A stretch of DNA of 64,000 bases from Cavia porcellus. Taxonomy: Eukaryota > Chordata > Mammalia > Rodentia > Caviidae. Shown piece after piece: positions 1 through 10,889 of this stretch. The stretch's first letter is position 1. Every line of letters starts with the position of its first letter. The stretch covers positions 66,701,494-66,765,493 of the forward strand of contig NW_026947490.1 in assembly GCF_034190915.1 (NCBI RefSeq), in the 5' to 3' direction. The notes beneath the pieces are model-generated. The model saw only the letters and a list, made by a program, of their open reading frames with translations, was not told where the DNA came from and did no database searches. A program made the translations under genes and the position numbers.

Positions 1-65
1 TTCTGATGGAGAATATTGTACGGAGTTGATTTTGCTCATAAATATTGCCGCATTGTTCCTCCCAT

Positions 66-680
66 TGTGACTGTGAATTCGATTGGTTGGTGAGATGCCC
101 AGGATATTAGTGAAGTATACACATCTGGGTGTGTCTGGGTGGGTCATAGGTCCAACTTGTGGACTATATCTGATCTGAGCCCCTTCTCTGATCTTTTTCT
201 CTCTCTCTCTCCTTCCTGACTGCCATCAGTTGAGTACCTTTCCTCAGCCAGGCCCTGCCACCATTGAAAGAGTTTTGGCCCAGACAAGACACTGTAGCTG
301 GTAAAGCCTCAGGCAGAACCAAGGAGCTCCATCTCCCCCACCCCTAGGAATTTACCTATGGCTCTATCTTCCCCACCTCTAAGAATTTGCTCATGGTGCC
401 AAAAGAGTACCAATGGGCTACCTGTGCATCCCTAATGCCCCCCCCAACCTAAGCTACATGTATGCCCCCACTCCACGTGTTCCACGGAGAGATCGCAGAT
501 CCCAGGGGGAGATGCCACGCCCCAGGGGATCCGAGGTGTCTCTCCCCACATTCTCAAAATAAAGGTCATTTATATTTCATACTTCTTATCTTTTAAGCCG
601 CTGCTGGTCCTACACAGTTCTATCAACCATCACATTTCTCCGTGGAGCCAGTTGATCATGGGTGGAAGCTGACCAACACA
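66..680 (+). mobile_element. MaLR-like LTR, split by a younger LTR
   Basis: The stretch resembles rodent ERVL-MaLR type LTRs. There is a pyrimidine-rich block near 182-215, then sequence like the 3' half of such LTRs, ending in GACCAACACA at 671-680. A younger solo LTR (265-625) sits inside it. The usual AATAAA-containing part seems to be missing, probably deleted between about 665 and 672. The 5' limit is uncertain, and 1-65 is unassigned. Confidence 0.4.
265..625 (+). mobile_element. Solo LTR, family A copy 1, with 5-bp target duplication
   Basis: This 361-bp element starts TGAAAG and ends TATCA. It is flanked on both sides by the perfect 5-bp repeat ACCAT (260-264 and 626-630), the signature of an integrated retroviral LTR. 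An AATAAA signal lies at 558-563, about 60 bp before the 3' end. It matches the elements at 3073-3427 and 28772-29097 at the start, around the AATAAA signal and at the 3' end. With no second LTR or internal region, it is a solo LTR left by LTR-LTR recombination. Confidence 0.85.
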
Positions 681-894
681 TTCACCATGATGAGCCATGT
701 TGGAGACTGTCCGGTTGTCCATCTCTCACAGACACTGGACGTGACTGTTGTACGCTAGCAAAAGAGCTTCATTATATTTGTATTATACCAAAATACCTGT
801 GATGTGGCCTACTGTTCTATATGCGTGTTTCTTTTCCTCTGGGTGACCTAACTGATATGTTAACCATTGTTGCCCTCTACAAATAACAGATGTG
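681..894. other. Unassigned interval
   Basis: AT-rich sequence between two LTR remnants. It could be internal sequence of either element or the U3 of the next LTR. I see no frame or motif in it. Confidence 0.4.
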
Positions 895-1163
895 GTGCTA
901 AAGTAAGCTAACAGGGGTTGTTAACTACTGTTAGACTGCTCTGTTCTCTCTTAATGAAAACAAAGGTCTTCCTCATTAACAGTTTTCCTGATCCACGCCC
1001 ACAACCCCTTACTTTGTAAATTGTGATATATACTTAAAGGTAGCAAGTATAGAGGAGGGACACACAGCTTTGCAATCTCCAACTGCACTGTGTCGCTGGG
1101 CCCAGGATAAAATAAATCAGTGCTGCTTTTTAAAATATGTTTCTGCCTCAGTTTTTGAACTCA
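895..1163 (+). mobile_element. ERV LTR upstream of a tRNA-Pro-type primer site
   Basis: The block carries an A/T-rich TATA-like stretch (about 1025-1037) and an AATAAA signal (about 1110-1116), followed by a T-rich U5-like segment. It is called an LTR mainly because a sequence close to the tRNA-Pro primer-binding site follows directly. The 5' boundary is a guess. The layout fits a class I (ERV1, gammaretrovirus-like) 5' LTR whose internal region is almost wholly lost, since old L1 sequence begins within about 40 bp. Confidence 0.5.
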
Positions 1164-1167
1164 AGTT

Positions 1168-1186
1168 TGGGGGCTCGTTTGTGGAT
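1168..1186 (+). other. Retroviral primer-binding site, tRNA-Pro type
   Basis: The sequence TGGGGGCTCGTTTGTGGAT is close to the complement of the tRNA-Pro 3' end (TGGGGGCTCGTCCGGGAT). The first eleven bases agree, with differences and one extra base in the second half. A site of this kind directly after an LTR marks where reverse transcription was primed. Confidence 0.6.
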
Positions 1187-1214
1187 TACAAGAGTGACCC
1201 TGCCTCTCTGTGCA

Positions 1215-1660
1215 CTAAAGCCCTTGATCAGCTTTCCTTATGTTTATAGGCCACTTCTCTTTCCTCTTCAGTGAAATGCCTTTTTATATCTTTTTATCAT
1301 TTTTCTTTTGGGTTATTAATCCTAAAAATTGGTTCAAAGAGATGATTTTATAAATCTTAAATATGAAGCATTTTTCTACTGTATATAATAATACAAATTA
1401 AAAACATTTGCATGTTCAAATCTGCAGTGCATGTTGTTTTCTAACATTTGTTTTTATTTTTCTCAGTGGGCAGAGACTTTTAATTGTCAATGTGTAGTCA
1501 GATTTGTTAAGTTTTATGTATTTTGATTTGAGGGCTTTATAAGGCCTTCATTACCTCAAGAGTATAAAAAAATAACCTCCTGTATTTTCTCAAAATATTA
1601 TTAGAGCTTTGTTCCTGCGTTTTTACTTGTAGTCCATCTGGAATTGATTTGTGGGTCATC
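1215..1660 (-). mobile_element. Old L1 ORF2 fragment
   Basis: AT-rich sequence resembling the reverse complement of the 3' half of mammalian L1 ORF2. No open frame survives. The element is a 5'-truncated, highly diverged relic of an ancient L1 subfamily; the exact subfamily needs a library search. Confidence 0.55.
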
Positions 1661-2430
1661 TACTCCTCCACTCACCCAGTCTGGGGCTCCGTCTCGCTGT
1701 TTGCCTGACGCTGCCTTGGGTCATGTCCCCAGCGATTTCGGTGTTGCTGAATCAGAGAGACTGTCCTGTAGCTGTGTTCTGTTAGACTCCTCAGCACCAT
1801 TGGTCAGAGAGTTGGGAGGACTTAAAAAGACAAAACAGCAAAAGTACATGTTATTCCCCTGGCCCGTGGGTCAGCGGAGTTTCCTGCTTTTCTCTCCATC
1901 CCATCAGCCTGCTTGGCCCCCTTTAGTGGATCATTTTCCTCTTCCCCTGCTCAGCAGTTCAGTATTTCTTGAGGTTTGATTCTGGGCCTCCTTCTCTGTC
2001 TCTCTTGGGGATCCCAGCTTTCTGTACTGTTGCCAATGCTTCCTTAGTTACATCTCTAGGGTGGGTCCTTCCTGAGCTGCAGTTTCCTGTGTTCCCATCC
2101 CCACCTCTCACTTTTTCTGGACCATCTATGTATGCAGTGTGCTCTGCCTTGAACCTTGACTCGCACCCCCTCCCCACCATCTCTGCTGCACCACCATCTG
2201 TTCCTGTGATGCAGACCGGATATCCATGTGTCCTCCTCAGTCTCTCTTCCCTGTATTCAGCCCTTAGGTCCTGCCAAAGTTATCTACCAAACTCATCTTG
2301 ATGGATCTGCCCCTGGTTATTTCTGAAACCACCTCCCCACCCCCATCGGGAAGTTATGACCCCGCCCCCACTTCTCCACACTCCCCTCCATTCTTCCAGG
2401 CTCACTGTCCACAGCAGGCATCTCCTCTTA
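1661..2430. other. Unassigned pyrimidine-rich interval
   Basis: C/T-rich sequence with overlapping frames of about 110 codons (1644-1979 and 1969-2301), both serine/proline-rich as expected from a pyrimidine-rich strand. No domain, splice pattern or known repeat was recognised. Confidence 0.4.
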
Positions 2431-2650
2431 AAGAGAAGCACAACCGTGCCATCTTTAAAATCCCAGTGGCTTCCTATGGCACTTGCAACAATCTAGACTT
2501 CTTGGCAGAGCCCTAGACTCAGTGTGACCTGGACCCTGCCCCACCTTTGGTCCGTTGCCCTTCCCTGAGGCCACACTCCTGGCCTCCCCTCAGACCTTGC
2601 ATCAAACTCAAACCTTCACTGAGCAGGGCAGCATGCACTTCCAACTTCAG
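2431..2650 (-). mobile_element. Possible L2 LINE fragment
   Basis: The run of phrases about 2465-2630 resembles the reverse complement of the L2 3' region in order and composition, but it is very diverged. A profile search against L2 would decide. Confidence 0.3.
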
Positions 2651-2664
2651 GGCATTTGGTATCA

Positions 2665-2745
2665 AGCTCCACTAACTTGGTGGTTTTTGGCAGCATAAAA
2701 TTATTGTCTCACAGTCCTGGAGGCCAGAAATCAGAACATAAGTAT
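2665..2745 (-). mobile_element. Possible MaLR LTR end fragment
   Basis: It contains ATTGTCTCACAGTCCTGGAG (2702-2721), typical of reverse-oriented mammalian MaLR LTRs of MST/MLT type. The rest of the element is not recognisable. The segment 2746-2997 is unassigned. Confidence 0.35.
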
Positions 2746-2997
2746 TTTATAGGTGAAAAACTGGGGTTTTAAAAGAGCCCTGTGGCTTAGACAACCATTC
2801 TTCACTGGCTGCCTCCAAAAACTAACCATTCACAATAAATTTGAGGGAGGGGATAAACAACAAATCGCTACCATGGAGACAAAAGCTAGAGAAAATATGT
2901 GTCACATTGAGTCACTTGGCGAAGCCATAGGAGTATGCCGTGTTCCTTCAGAACAGGCTACAGAAATAATTGCAGTGTAAAATATGTGGGGCTTACG

Positions 2998-3072
2998 GGC
3001 CTGGAGATTTAGCTCAGTTGGCATAAGCACCTGCCTTGCAATCCTGCAGTCCTGAGTTTGATCCCCAGTACC
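2998..3072 (+). mobile_element. ID SINE (tRNA-derived), 3' tail lost
   Basis: It begins with a tRNA-like box A region (TTTAGCTCAGTTGGCATAAG) and contains a box B region (GAGTTTGATCCCC), the internal Pol III promoter of rodent ID elements. The body stops exactly where the LTR at 3073 starts, and the A-rich tail is missing. The LTR either inserted into the SINE or replaced its tail. Confidence 0.8.
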
Positions 3073-3427
3073 TGAAAGGATTTTGGCCCAGACATGACAT
3101 AGTAGCCGGTAAAGCCTGGGAGGCGGAACCAAGGGGCTCTATCTTCTCTGCCCCTAGGAATTTACCTGTGGCACGAAATGAATACCAATGTGCATCACCT
3201 GTGCATCACTAACGCCCCTTAGGCACCACCCCAAACCTAAGCTACGTGTCTGCCATGTCTGCTGGAGAGAATGTCCTAAGCTACGTGTGTCTGTGTGTCT
3301 ACAGCAAGTGTCTGCCGGAGAGAATGCCAGACCCCGGAGGATCAGGGGGTCTCTCCCCACATTCTTAAAATAAAGGTCATTTATATTTCATACTTCTTGT
3401 CTTTTCAGCCGCACCACAATTCTGTCA
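3073..3427 (+). mobile_element. LTR, family A copy 2, with internal duplication
   Basis: Starts TGAAAGG, carries AATAAA at 3369-3374 and ends TCTGTCA. It is clearly the same family as the 265-625 element. It differs by an internal tandem duplication: a segment beginning GCTACGTGTCTG and ending GGAGAGAATG (about 3241-3272) is repeated with changes at about 3277-3325. A primer-binding site follows two bases after the 3' end, so this copy is a 5' LTR rather than a recombined solo LTR. Confidence 0.8.
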
Positions 3428-3429
3428 TA

Positions 3430-3447
3430 TGTTTCCCTGACCGGGAA
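3430..3447 (+). other. Retroviral primer-binding site, tRNA-Glu type
   Basis: TGTTTCCCTGACCGGGAA matches the complement of the tRNA-Glu 3' end (TGGTTCCCTGACCGGGAA) at 17 of 18 bases. The two-base spacer after the LTR's terminal CA is normal for retroviruses. It assigns a tRNA-Glu primer to LTR family A. Only about 11 bp of possible leader follow before unrelated sequence. Confidence 0.8.
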
Positions 3448-3465
3448 TCCAATGCTATCAGTACC

Positions 3466-5510
3466 AATGTGGGGTTTTTAGTGTTCATATTTACACAAGA
3501 GAAGCATTTGAGATCTCGAAGCCTGGGTGGTGGAGATGAACTGTCTTGGAGGAGAATGTTCTGTGACTTGTTTGAACACACACTGCAGTTTTTCCTGAGT
3601 TTCATCAGTTCCTGAGGTTTAAAGACCAAGGAGAACAATGATAATTCTTTATGACTCTGCCTGGGGCTTGAGCTTCCTCAGGCCAACTCCCCACCCCAGT
3701 GTTGCACTTCAGTCCCCCTGCTTTGAGCCGGCCTGTTCTTCCTCTGGGAGGCTTTTAGCATCTAGAGGACACTTACTTTGGAGTTATCTCCTGTGGAGCA
3801 GATAGGTCAAGGATTATCTTATCTCAGTAAACACAAGGATCTAGCAGCACAGCCAGCCACTTCCCAGAAGAATTGGGAAGTGCAGAGGGAAGGGAAACCA
3901 GTCAGGGCCTCGCTGAGTAAACAGTCAGAGCTGAAGCCTTCCAGAGCGCATGGGGCACCACATCCACCCTGATGCCATTGTTCCTGCAGTGACATGAAAC
4001 AGGGACACTCTTCAGGGACAGCTGGCACTGGTCCTAGCAAGAGAAGCACTGGAAGTGGAGGGAGGGTCCACAGGCTACCTGAACTCCAGGTTCCAGTGTT
4101 TTCATCCCACTCCCCCGCAGCGGAGCAGCTCCCCACCAGCTGCTGCTGGCACCAGGAGCCATGCAGAAGCTGCCATCCCATGCCAATCCTCTGTATGTTT
4201 TCATAGCATCTGGAACCCCACATATGCCTCTGCTTTTTAGACAGTTTTGAAACTGCTCACCACCTCCCACCTTCTGCCTAAGGCTCAGCAATGGACACTT
4301 CCCATGAGTGAATAAGCCAGTGACTGAGGGAAATTTTCATCAAGCACAATTAGTTTTCTTTACTCCAGGACTTAGCCAACACTCCAATGGGCAGATTCAT
4401 ATTTTAATTCTCCTAGAAGAGTAGAACTCACAGGACTTCCCAAACAGAGATGCCACACCTGGAAATCCTCACACAGAGCCATCCACTGAGCCGTGCCCCT
4501 CCTCTGCCCTCGAGAAAGTGGCAGGAATGTGAGGGTAAAATGTAGAGTGTCTGCTCTGTGGTGGGCCGTGCTGATCTTGACATTCACAGCTGCTGTCTCT
4601 CAGTGACCCTGCAAGATGGACGTTACCACTCTGTGCCTTAGAGATGAGAAGAAATCCTTTGGAACCACAGTAGTGACCAATACCAAAAGCATCCAGCGTC
4701 AAAAGGCGTCAGACAGGTATCTTACTGTGACTCATTTATAAAATCAGGGGCACCTTGCCTTGGTGGAGTGTGGTGGGGACGCACCCAGCCTGCTGGGCTT
4801 CCAACTACTGGTGCCATCATGGTGGCCTCGACCTGTGGAAAGAGCAGCACAGGAGTGAAGGACACCAAGGTCGCACCACAGATGGCTCAGTCCCAAGACA
4901 CCGTTTGTGGTGAAAACCTCAGAGGTTCAGGCAACTAAAGTCCTTCATCGTTGAGGAAGATCGAATGTAATCCCTGGACTGCAAGAAGAAATCCCAGAAA
5001 GTGTTGCAGAGAGCCAGTGCCCACCAAGCTGGGGCAGGTGCCTTCACATGGTGGTAAAAGAATGCATGACCAACCAGTTTTCCGTTGTGGAGTGAGCTCT
5101 ATCCTCGCTTTCTATTTTTTTTTTTTAAATTAAGTTTTTCATTCTAGAAGCCTTCCTGAACAGTGAGCACAAAGGTAACCCGGGTCCGAATGCCATGCCC
5201 AGTATATCCCGTTGGCTACTAATGACCCCACATGGGGGCCTCATTGGGAACAAAAATCTGTATGGCCCTATTGGTCTTTAGTTTTTGTTCAGGGGTCTTA
5301 CCCAGGGGACCGTGTCATACAGAATTGTGTCCTTTTGCTCCTGTTTACTGTGTTAGAATTCACTTTTGATGGTCTTGATAATTCGGAGGAGTTCCATCAG
5401 TGTTTTGGAAAATATCTACAGTTTGGATTTGTCTAGTGTTTTGCTCATAGGTAGGCAGGGATTAAGGGGTTTGAGGGAAAGACTACAGAAGTAAAGTATC
5501 ACTCTCGCTC
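3466..5510. other. Mostly unassigned, single-copy-looking DNA
   Basis: Mixed-composition sequence with no long repeat I can name. A short stretch at 4595-4705 looks like a diverged plus-strand MIR (the CCTGCAAGATGGACGTTACC region, then GAGATGAGAAG). A T-run lies at about 5116-5126. The frames here (up to 134 codons, 3819-4223 minus) overlap on both strands and show no domains. Confidence 0.4.
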
Positions 5511-5518
5511 ATCATCTC

Positions 5519-5695
5519 AAGAGCACACCCCTTAATCCCAACACTGTGGGAGGCTGAGGCAGGAGGATCACAAGTTCCAGCCTGGCAACCTGGGAATAAC
5601 TTGTTTCAAAAATAATAAGTAAATAAATAAGTCTGGGGGCATAACTCAGTATGAGAGCCCTACGTTCAGTCTTCAGTACTGGAGAAAACAAAACA
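5519..5695 (+). mobile_element. B1-dID composite SINE
   Basis: The left part (5519-5612) is B1-like: CTTAATCCCA, then GGAGGCTGAGGCAGGAGGAT and a TTGTTTCAAAAATAAT linker. The right part (5630-5680) is ID-like: GGGGCATAACTCAGTATGAG, then a diverged box B. A 7SL-derived monomer followed by a tRNA-derived monomer is the layout of the B1-dID SINEs of several non-murid rodents. Confidence 0.7.
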
Positions 5696-7552
5696 CACCC
5701 CATCAGAGTGATTTACTGTGCTGACTGGTGAAGGCAGTGATCATCAGGTTTCTCCACTGTGGAGTTACTCTCTCCACCCGGCTTTTCCACATCATTTTCT
5801 TTGGAATGAAGTCACCCTGCACTGCACAAGCTTAAGGGCTGGGGAACTCTGCTCGCCTTTCTTAAAATACCTGCATGAGTTATTCAGAATTCCTCAGAAT
5901 TCAGCACAGGAGACCGGTCTATCCCCCGCTTACTCATCTGACCACTAATTTGTATAAGACTCATGACTGTTGCATTACAACTTATATAAGTCTGAATAAA
6001 CATCAGTATGTTATTTATTTTCGCAGTCACACAATTCCAACTTGACCACCAAGAACCCTTCAGTTCCCTCTAGTGTCCCTTTGATCAGTCCCGTTGTTAT
6101 CTGTGTGAGTTGTGAGTTGGCTCTGAAGGCATTTTCTCTGTGGTTTCTGAGCCAGTCCTTAACACCCTCAACTTTCCTTGTGTGCTCCCTGTGCCAACCC
6201 TAACCAAGCTACTCTGGTCCCTTCTGTTAGCAAACAGTCTTCACAACACTGAGGTCAGTGTTGGGTGTGCTGATGGTTGTGGGGTGTTGTTCCTTCCAGA
6301 TTCCTTCCTCATATAGAAACAAAAAAATTCACAGCCACAACCATCTGCAGCCATGACAGCTACATCTCAGTCCGCAGTGGTGTCTCCTCCGACCCAGTAC
6401 TGCACAGATTATTCTAGGCTTTTATTCTTGCTTCTCGGTGGTCTCACACTCTCACAGTGAGACGCTTGGCTCCTGGCATCTACCATTCACTTTCTGCATC
6501 ATCCAATCGCAGCCTATCTGCCTAGTGGTTTTAGAACAGTTCACCTGGCTTCCAGGGGAGGAAACTTACTGACAAACATACAATACCTAAGAGAAATTCA
6601 GTATTGAAGTTCAGTCTTTATGTTGGAAAGTTTGATGGGCTTTGACACATGCATTCACCGTTACAGGATAGCATAACCTCCTCAGAATTTCCTGGGCTTC
6701 ATCTCTTCCATCCTCCCTCTGTATTTTTATAGTTTTCCTCATCTTCAAGTAAGCAGATATTTTAGATGAATACCAAATGAAGAACTAATATAGTCCCTAA
6801 TTGTGTGGTTTAAATATACTCACAATAAAGTAAAGTTTTAGAACAGTATAGGATAAAATGCTCATTTTGTACCAAAACTTACGTCTGACGTTAGATACCA
6901 AAACTGACAAGCTAAACTTCTTTGAGGTCATGATGCTCTTTTAGTTGGAAGACAGGTAAATTCCAGAAATATCAGCTCTCCAGGAGGGGTCAGGACCTGA
7001 CTATGCCAAGTAAACAATCAATGCTGTACCAAGTACAAAAAGCGACAGTATTGTGCTAAGGGGTTTTATTTAGACACGGAACCAACTTCCCACTGTTCCC
7101 AATGGCCCTTCAGCATAAACATAAATCCAGTGGCTTGAAATTTAGCAAGGACCTATTGCCATGCAACTGATTCTTACCTCATTTTTTTAAAGACTAACTC
7201 ATGTTTATTTTCAAACTCAGAGTTTTGCAACAAAAGCATTATTTACCCCACTCTGAGCCATGATTGGAGTGAGATGCAGTGGATAATTTATTTACCCTCC
7301 ACTTGTACTCAATTGCCATTTTTCATTGACTACAGTTTTATGGTCTCAAGAGCAAATCTCACGATGGTAAAACTTTTATGACTTACATTAATTCAGTGAC
7401 TTCAGCTGTCATGTTTCTCAACTTACTGTCAAGCCACAGAACTGTATTTTTTAGATAGTCCTAAAGGAAACGTCCAAAAGGAAGTAGTGTGGGAGAATTA
7501 CCAGGCAAAATTTATAGCAAGACTTCCTGAGAAACCAAAGCAGGTGGATTCT

Positions 7553-7622
7553 GACACACATATACCCCACAGGTACACACCCACACGTTCACACCCCCAC
7601 ACACTCACACAGCCTGTGTGTA
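7553..7622. repeat. CA-rich low-complexity tract
   Basis: Irregular CACACA and CCCACAC runs, with ACACCCACACGTTCACAC in the middle. It is an impure dinucleotide-type tract. Confidence 0.7.
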
Positions 7623-7723
7623 AAGGGACTGGAAAAGAATCCTCTGGGAAGGCAGCTGCAGTGCATGAACAGATTTTTCTGCGTGGCCAGTGATCCCTCT
7701 TTTGGTGTCAATCTCTTTACATA

Positions 7724-7860
7724 TGGCGGCAAGGAGAGGATGACAGAGATAGGGAAGCTGAGGGACAAGGGGGACAGTGGAGAGGGAGAAAGGAAACAAT
7801 GAGGCAAAAAGAAAAGGCAAAAGAGGTGGAAAGGGATGAGCAGGACACGGAGAGAAAACC
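7724..7860 (+). repeat. Purine-rich low-complexity tract
   Basis: About 135 bp strongly biased to A and G on the plus strand, with few pyrimidine interruptions. Confidence 0.6.
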
Positions 7861-8820
7861 ACTGCTCAAGTGCTTACTGTGCCCAGGCCAGGGGCGGTGG
7901 CTCCAGCTTCAAATCTCCACCTGTCGTCTGGCTAACGACAAGGAGGTGACCACAAAGACTCCACCCACACTGAAAAAGGGAGAAGGCAGAGCTGATGGGC
8001 AATCAGAAAGAGTGAAGCGGTTAGAAATGTCTGATGCTAGGCACCAAATTACTTCTTCCCATTGACTTCTGTTTATTTATCTATTTTTATTTGAACCCAA
8101 TTAATAGTTTTACCTTTAACATGCTATCTGCTGGCCATAGTCTATAAATATCTAACTGTATAATGTGTTGTTAATCAAATTCTAAACAATGCCCTGAGCC
8201 CTGGCTCGTTTTGCCTTCGTGGGTCCTGCTCCATGAAAAAATAAACTCCCTGTGTCAGCCGGGACAGCTTGCTGACGTCACCACTGAGTCTGTGGCATGG
8301 AGGGTGATGCTGTGTGTGACTGGGCTGGCGGGGGAACATCGCTTCCCTGCTCACTGCCAGTGTGAATCCAGCTGATCTCCAAGCACAAGGTCTCACCTTC
8401 TCACCAGCTGAAAATCTGTGCGCACCCGCGTTGGAAAGTCTATGAAAGCAGGTTCATGTGCCCAGTTCTGTGTCTGCTCTGCCCTGCAGAAGCAATGCCC
8501 CGAGCGTAACACAGTCACGCAGAATAAACAAGGAACAGGGACGCCGTTCTTTCCCCCATGCCATGGGCCTGGGAATTGAGGAGAGGAAAACATACGCAAG
8601 AGAAGGACAGTGAAAAAGCAAATTCCCAACTTCCCTTTCCTTCGAGACTTGAATAGGCTCCCTTGAGCCTTTTGCAATTCTTAGCACTGTCTTTAGAATC
8701 AAATAAGGCATTTATTTACCATGGTGATCTGACATGAAAACATAACATCTGCATTTTGGTAGATGAAATCATTAAAGAAGTTCACAAAGGAAGTGAGAGT
8801 GAATTATATTTTAAAGCAAA

Positions 8821-8957
8821 GCCAGGTATGGTGCCTTAATTCCAGCACTTGGGAAGCTGAGGCAGGAGGATCACTGAGTTCGAGCCAGCCTGAGCTACAT
8901 AGTGTGTTCAAGCCCAGCCTTCGCAAAACAGTGAAATTCTGTCTCAAAAAAAAAAAA
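8821..8957 (+). mobile_element. B1 SINE
   Basis: A nearly complete B1-type monomer: GCCAGGTATGGTGCCTTAAT at the start, GGAAGCTGAGGCAGGAGGAT in the middle, a GAGTTCGAGCCAGCCTGAGC box and a terminal A-run (8946-8957). It is one of the better preserved SINEs here. No clear target duplication was found. Confidence 0.9.
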
Positions 8958-9174
8958 GGTAAAAACATCTTTCCTTGTGGCTGTGGGCTCCTGTCCTCTC
9001 TGGGGTCTCAGCTCAGTGTGCCCCGCTAGGAAACTTTGCTAAGCTTCCTGGTCTCTTACATCCTTTCCTTGCTTTGTTTTTCTGATAGTGCCCACAATCA
9101 CCTGAAAGGAGGCAGGTGTTTGTGACAGGTGGCTGGTTCATTTACTTGTCTTTAGCTTCTGCTATGAGAATTAA

Positions 9175-9290
9175 AGCCCGAGTGTGGACTGTCATTATGT
9201 TCTGTTCACTTCTGAGTCTTCTCTATGCTTGTAATGATGCTGACCCATGTTTGTTGAATGAATGCTTGTCTAAGTGAATAAATTCAAAGT
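9175..9290 (+). mobile_element. L2 LINE 3' end, diverged
   Basis: Ends in TGTTTGTTGAATGAATGC (9248-9265), typical of the 3' end of L2, with a matching but eroded upstream part. Confidence 0.4.
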
Positions 9291-9799
9291 TTCCTCCAGA
9301 GATCATTATAAACAGACATCCGAATATCTCTGGGTATGACAGAGGAGTCGAGTACCAGAGTGCAGTGTGTTAGACACACAGCTTTTGAGACAGTCACCTG
9401 AGCCCACGTTTGCCTCTTTGGGCAGATGAAGGCAATATGGGAGGCCTGGAAGGTAAGAACTGCTCATGGCAAAACTCCTCAGAGATGCAGAGGACTTGGC
9501 TGTTTCCAATCCCCAAGGCAGGCCTCAACCTCCAGTTCTGAAATGAAGGTGTATGAAAATCAAATGGGAATAACCAGAGTCCACATCTCTAAGATAAGTT
9601 AGAGCCCCTTTGCTCACAGACAGCTGGTATTAATCAAGGTAAGGCCATCTGAATACCAACACAGACAGGTCTCTCTCACTTGGCAGCCTTCGACCCCAGC
9701 CAGGGCTCCCCTCACTCATCCCTTGACCCAAGGCTGGTGAAAATGAAAAGATGATGAACAGCTGATGAACAGCTGGCCATGCCCCAGGCTTTTAGCTTA

Positions 9800-9935
9800 G
9801 GGGTTTGCATTCCTCCCATATTCTCCCATTTTACAGGAGGGAATGTAGGCCCAGTGACACTAGGTTATTTTGCTTGTGGTCACCCAGTTAGTAGTGAAAT
9901 GTTGATGTCATCTCAAGGCATCTGACACCAAAACT
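9800..9935 (+). mobile_element. MIR SINE
   Basis: Contains CCCATTTTACAGGAGGGAAT, then GGCCCAGTGACACTAGG and GTGGTCACCCAGTTAGTAG in the order of the MIR core and 3' region. An old mammal-wide tRNA-derived SINE. Confidence 0.65.
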
Positions 9936-10440
9936 TGGATGTAAAAATAAGTTATTTTAAACTTAATTTTAACTAGATATTAATTCAAAAATTATATATA
10001 GACACCCTATAAAAAATTCCTCCTGCATTTAGCTGCCCAGCTTCCCTTGCCAAAGGCAGGCAATGTGATAAGCTTCCTAAGGGTCTGTCCAGTGATTATC
10101 TGATGCACACACAAGTCCAGAGAGGTGTGTGCGTACATGGGTGTCCACGTGTCTGTGTGTATTTTGGTAAACTTTGCTATGGAAAATGCTGAACAATTTC
10201 AAAAGTGGACAGAATCTTGCAATAAAATCCCCAAATTCCTATCGCGTACTCAGTATCAATTCAAGAATAATTATACCTCATCTATACTCCATCCAAGAAT
10301 TCATATTTCATTTATAAATATTGCTGAATGCATCTAAAAGTGAAGATTCTTGAGACACGACCAAAATTAAATAATCACCCCGAAAATAAAGTCTTTAATA
10401 TCATCAAATACCCACTTAGTATATGGGTTACTCAGCCTTT
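9936..10440. other. Unassigned AT-rich interval
   Basis: AT-rich sequence with a short GTGT-rich patch (about 10124-10160). Nothing else recognised. Confidence 0.4.
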
Positions 10441-10602
10441 TTTTTTTTAAAGTGTTGTTCTGACAAAAAACTTAAAGGAGGAAAGACTTATTTTGGCTTA
10501 CAGTTTCAGAGGTCTTAGTTCATGGTCTATTGTTTCTGTTTTGGGGGCAGAACATCAGGGCAAAAAGATGTGCCAGACCACAAGTGCTTATTTCAGGGTA
10601 TA

Positions 10603-10644
<42 letters not shown>

Positions 10645-10879
10645 CAAGGGCCACAATGTAGCCTCAAGGACTGATTCCCTGTACGCAGAGCAGGCCTCCT
10701 AAATCCTAAATTTGCATCGCCTCTCAATAACCCACCAAATTATGAACTCAACCTATTGATGAGATCAGAGCCATCATGATCCAATGCCCAGAGCCCCAGC
10801 CACCTCCGAACACTGCTGGAGCAGATGCCAAGCCTTCAGCACACGAGCCTTTGAGACATTCCAGATCCAAACATAACAG
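10441..10879 (-). mobile_element. MaLR-type LTR with (GA)n expansion
   Basis: In reverse orientation it shows the order typical of rodent MaLR LTRs: AGTGTTGTTCTGACAAAAAAC, then TTATTTTGGCTTACAGTTTC, a (GA)n microsatellite at 10606-10643, and the terminal CCAGATCCAAACATAACA. The microsatellite lies where these LTRs have a CT-rich stretch, so it probably expanded inside the element. Confidence 0.75.
10606..10643. repeat. (GA)n microsatellite
   Basis: About 19 GA units with one interruption near the start (GGGA), inside a reverse-oriented LTR. Confidence 0.95.
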
Positions 10880-10889
10880 TAGGCAGACT

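Larger units (their letters stand above)
5700..8815. other. Mostly unassigned interval
   Basis: No gene or clear interspersed repeat recognised. It includes a CA-rich low-complexity stretch (7553-7622) and a purine-rich stretch (7724-7860). A few bases near 7887-7910 look like the start of an Alu/B1-type 7SL element, but the match does not continue, so I do not call one. Confidence 0.4.

Noticed and set aside
2998..3072. Functional tRNA gene
   Set aside because: It has tRNA-like promoter boxes but matches the dispersed ID SINE, with no tRNA-like acceptor pairing or terminator.
7887..7925. Start of a 7SL-derived SINE (GGCCAGGGGCGGTGGCTC)
   Set aside because: The resemblance lasts under 30 bp and nothing downstream follows the B1 order.
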